Origin: Bacteroidota bacterium
Lineage (GTDB): Bacteria > Bacteroidota > Rhodothermia > Balneolales > HLUCCA01
DNA: 7,975 nt
Assembly: GCA_003448835.1 (NCBI GenBank)
Contig: DLXM01000095.1
Location: forward strand, 1 to 7,975
Direction: 5' to 3'
The position numbers and the translations under genes were made by a program. The notes below the pieces were generated by a model. The model searched no databases. It was not told the DNA's origin and was given only the letters and a program-made list of their open reading frames with translations. Below are positions 6,523 to 7,975 of the stretch, one piece after another; the stretch's first letter is position 1, and every line of letters starts with the position of its first letter.

Positions 6523-6547
6523 AGAATGTATTAAAATATACGGGAAA

Positions 6548-6994
6548 TTATTTTTCGGATTTAACAACCCATACTTTAACATCGGCTTTAATATCGCCGT
6601 GGATATTCACAACAGCAGTATATTCACCGAGAGATTTAACTTCTTCGATGGTAACTTTTCTGCGGTCGATATCGAATCCTTTTTCTTTCAGAGCATCAGT
6701 AACCTGTTGTGTAGTAACAGTTCCGAAGATTTTACCTTCTTCACCTGCATTAACACTAATAGTAACTGAAGTTGAAGCAAGTTTTTCGGCCGTGCTTTTG
6801 GACTCTTCGAGAAGAGCTTCGCGTTTTTTAAAAGCTTGTTTGCTATTCTCTTCAACAGACTTGATTGCACCTTTGGTAGCAACAACTGCTTTTCCGTTAG
6901 GAATCAGATAGTTTCTTCCGTATCCGTCCTTGACTGTGACAACATCGCCGGCAGAACCGAGGTTCTCGACTTCGTTAATGAGTACTAATTTCAT
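6548..6994 (-). CDS. rplI: 50S ribosomal protein L9
   Basis: A full-length 148-residue L9, which binds 23S rRNA near the base of the L1 stalk through its N-terminal domain and reaches out from the ribosome with a long helix. The family signature is complete at 13-40: GSAGDVVTVKDGYGRNYL then IPNGKAVVAT. Residues about 42-74 (AIKSVEENSKQAFKKREALL onward) form the connecting helix, and the C-terminal domain carries GKIFGTVTTQQV (87-98) and FDIDRRKV (107-114). AGGAG (7002-7006) lies seven bases before the ATG and abuts the rpsR stop codon (7008-7010), so the two genes are tightly linked. It is the last gene of rpsF-rpsR-rplI and is followed by a strong terminator. Confidence 0.98.
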   Translation of the reverse strand: MKLVLINEVENLGSAGDVVTVKDGYGRNYLIPNGKAVVATKGAIKSVEENSKQAFKKREALLEESKSTAEKLASTSVTISVNAGEEGKIFGTVTTQQVTDALKEKGFDIDRRKVTIEEVKSLGEYTAVVNIHGDIKADVKVWVVKSEK

Positions 6995-7007
6995 ATTGTG
7001 GCTCCTA

Positions 7008-7259
7008 TTATCTGAAGTTTTCGGCTACGAATGGAACCAATGCAAGGTGACGAGCACGCTTGACCGCACGGGTCAACTGTCGCTGAAATTTTGCACTTGT
7101 ACCTGTTACACGACGTGGAAGGATTTTCCCCTGGTCGTTTGTGAATTTTTTTAAATCTTCGATGTTTTTGTAATCGATGTATGTAAAACCTGATTTAGTA
7201 AACAGACATTCTCTGCTTCTGTAATTGGTTTTCTTAGGGTGTTGTGGATTTTTTAACAT
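7008..7259 (-). CDS. rpsR: 30S ribosomal protein S18
   Basis: An 83-residue S18, which binds the central domain of 16S rRNA as a complex with S6. The conserved core [15 protein letters not shown] (25-39) and [19 protein letters not shown] (44-62), followed by [12 protein letters not shown], is unmistakable. It has a single cysteine (Cys18, in RECLFT), so it is a form without the CxxC zinc pair. AAGGA (7268-7272) lies eight bases before the ATG. It sits 36 bases after rpsF, with no ssb gene between them; rplI begins 13 bases later. Confidence 0.98.
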   Translation of the reverse strand: MLKNPQHPKKTNYRSRECLFTKSGFTYIDYKNIEDLKKFTNDQGKILPRRVTGTSAKFQRQLTRAVKRARHLALVPFVAENFR

Positions 7260-7295
7260 TTTTGGAATCCTTGAGATCTTTGTGAATTACTTATT

Positions 7296-7670
7296 TTAAC
7301 TTTTTTCTTCGTCGGATGTGCGCTCACGCAATTGTGGGACTGTACCGCTTTTTTGTAATTCACGGTAAGCCAACATTTTATTGTCATATTTGAGGTTCAA
7401 ATAACGCATGATGTTGTCATCAATTTGCATTTGACGCTCTAATTTCGCGATGAGTTCACCAGATGACGTGAAATAAGCATTCACATAATAACCGGTGTTC
7501 TTACGGTCGATCTCGTAAGCAAGACTTTGGATGCCCCACTCATTTACTTCATCGATTTCTGCACCATTTGTGGTCAGAAAATCTGTGAATTTCTTCACAG
7601 TTGCCTTCGTTTGTTCTTCATCAAGAACTGGATTAACGATATACGTTAATTCATAATAGTTTTTTCGCAT
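7296..7670 (-). CDS. rpsF: 30S ribosomal protein S6
   Basis: A 124-residue S6 with the usual ferredoxin-like fold. It starts MRKNYYELTYIVNP and has the family features WGIQSLAYEI (45-54), TGYYVNAYF (59-67), LERQMQIDDNIMRYL (77-91) and an acidic, basic-mixed tail after about 105. S6 pairs with S18, which is encoded next. A weak AGGT lies four bases before the ATG. It is the first gene of the operon, and its leader holds a promoter about 90 bases upstream and a stable hairpin near the start. In several bacteria the S6:S18 complex represses its own mRNA; whether the hairpin here serves that is not shown. Confidence 0.98.
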   Translation of the reverse strand: MRKNYYELTYIVNPVLDEEQTKATVKKFTDFLTTNGAEIDEVNEWGIQSLAYEIDRKNTGYYVNAYFTSSGELIAKLERQMQIDDNIMRYLNLKYDNKMLAYRELQKSGTVPQLRERTSDEEKS

Positions 7671-7695
7671 AATTACCTATGGATGTTTGTTAACA

Positions 7696-7716
7696 GTCGT
7701 TGGGGGTTCCAACAAC
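7696..7716 (-). promoter_or_regulatory. Leader hairpin upstream of rpsF, possible autoregulatory site
   Basis: Read as minus-strand RNA, GUUGUUGG (7716-7709) pairs with CCAACGAC (7703-7696) around the loop AACCC. This is an eight-pair stem with one U-G wobble, fully paired only in the rpsF transcript sense. It lies 25 bases before the rpsF ATG, inside the predicted leader. No U-tract follows, so it is not a terminator. I could not match the bulged CCG arrangement of the described S6:S18 leader, so its regulatory role is a guess. Confidence 0.4.
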
Positions 7717-7760
7717 AGGGTCGCGAAAGATACGGAGTAAAGCTTTGTTTTACAACCGAG

Positions 7761-7791
7761 ATTATATGATTTCAATACCCCACAGTATCAA
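7761..7791 (-). promoter_or_regulatory. Probable promoter of the rpsF-rpsR-rplI operon
   Basis: On the minus strand there is a perfect -10 box TATAAT (7766-7761) and a -35 box TTGATA (7791-7786) with a 19-base spacer, which is longer than the optimum of 17. Transcription would start near 7754, giving a leader of about 84 bases before the rpsF ATG. No better -35 match exists at 16-18 bases. Confidence 0.5.
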
Positions 7792-7904
7792 TTCTTTACC
7801 ACTCAATTGACTAGCCTCGCACGAAACCACCTACACACTCAGTTAACATTCAAATTAACCATCGCACATGTACGAAAGGCATGTATGAGTGAGACGAATA
7901 AAAC

Positions 7905-7975
7905 TTATTTAAAAAGCCCAAAATAAATGAGACCGAAAAGTCCAACGGTCCAGCAATAGTAAGCGAAGTAATGCA
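7905..7975 (-). CDS. Possible C-terminal end of a membrane protein (partial)
   Basis: A frame open from the right edge runs for 22 codons to TAA at 7905-7907. The residues are strongly apolar and aromatic (HYFAYYCW, then GLFGLIYFGLFK), like the last membrane helix of a protein with a final lysine. The other two minus frames also read open for some way and the plus strand offers only very short frames, so length alone proves nothing. The call rests on composition and on all neighbours lying on this strand. I cannot name a family from so little. Confidence 0.35.
   Translation of the reverse strand, partial: HYFAYYCWTVGLFGLIYFGLFK

Noticed and set aside
6688..6885. Second minus-strand frame inside rplI, lysine- and leucine-rich
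   Set aside because: It is a shifted frame of rplI, which is full length and has its complete family signature.
7834..7893. Nested small repeats in the rpsF upstream spacer (CACTCA/TGAGTG, GTTAA/TTAAC, two CATGTA)
   Set aside because: Arms are only 5-6 bases, unevenly spaced, and lack a T-tract, so neither a terminator nor an operator is supported.

Overview
The window comes from a bacterium of the FCB (Fibrobacteres-Chlorobi-Bacteroidetes) group. The ThiL, ExbD and outer-membrane barrel sequences look like Bacteroidota relatives, and rpsF-rpsR-rplI has no ssb between rpsF and rpsR. Base composition is moderately AT-rich. The ribosomal-protein and exb genes are preceded by recognisable Shine-Dalgarno sequences (AAGGA, AGGAG, GGAG), and the two best promoters have TATAAT -10 boxes rather than the TAnnTTTG box of typical Bacteroidia. 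This fits a lineage at the edge of Bacteroidota, such as Balneolota or Rhodothermota. The phylum call is an inference from remembered family resemblance, not from a search.

Every gene I can support is on the minus strand, so transcription runs from high to low coordinates. From the right edge: the possible last 22 codons of a membrane protein (7905-7973); a spacer with a good promoter and a leader hairpin; the ribosomal-protein operon rpsF-rpsR-rplI (7670 to 6548), closed by a near-perfect intrinsic terminator (6488-6522); a large secreted protein of about 1161 residues predicted to be an outer-membrane beta-barrel (6458 to 2973); a 202-base AT-rich regulatory spacer with a promoter, a long dyad and a duplicated motif; a four-gene proton-motor operon, exbB, a small three-helix membrane protein, exbD1 and exbD2 (2770 to 709), closed by a second intrinsic terminator (649-686); and the first 199 codons of thiL, cut by the left edge.

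The ribosomal operon and thiL are housekeeping genes. The less ordinary part is 709-6458. The ExbB/ExbD-type genes should form an inner-membrane proton-driven motor that passes force to an envelope partner, but no TonB, TolA, TolB or Pal gene lies in the window. The motor operon has two different ExbD paralogues and an extra 90-residue, three-helix protein between exbB and exbD1. The barrel gene lies directly upstream, but its link to the motor is only suggested by proximity.

No CRISPR array, tRNA, rRNA, insertion sequence or phage gene was seen. I found no clearly undescribed system. The best leads are the small membrane protein, the uncharacterised barrel family and the elaborate exbB control region.
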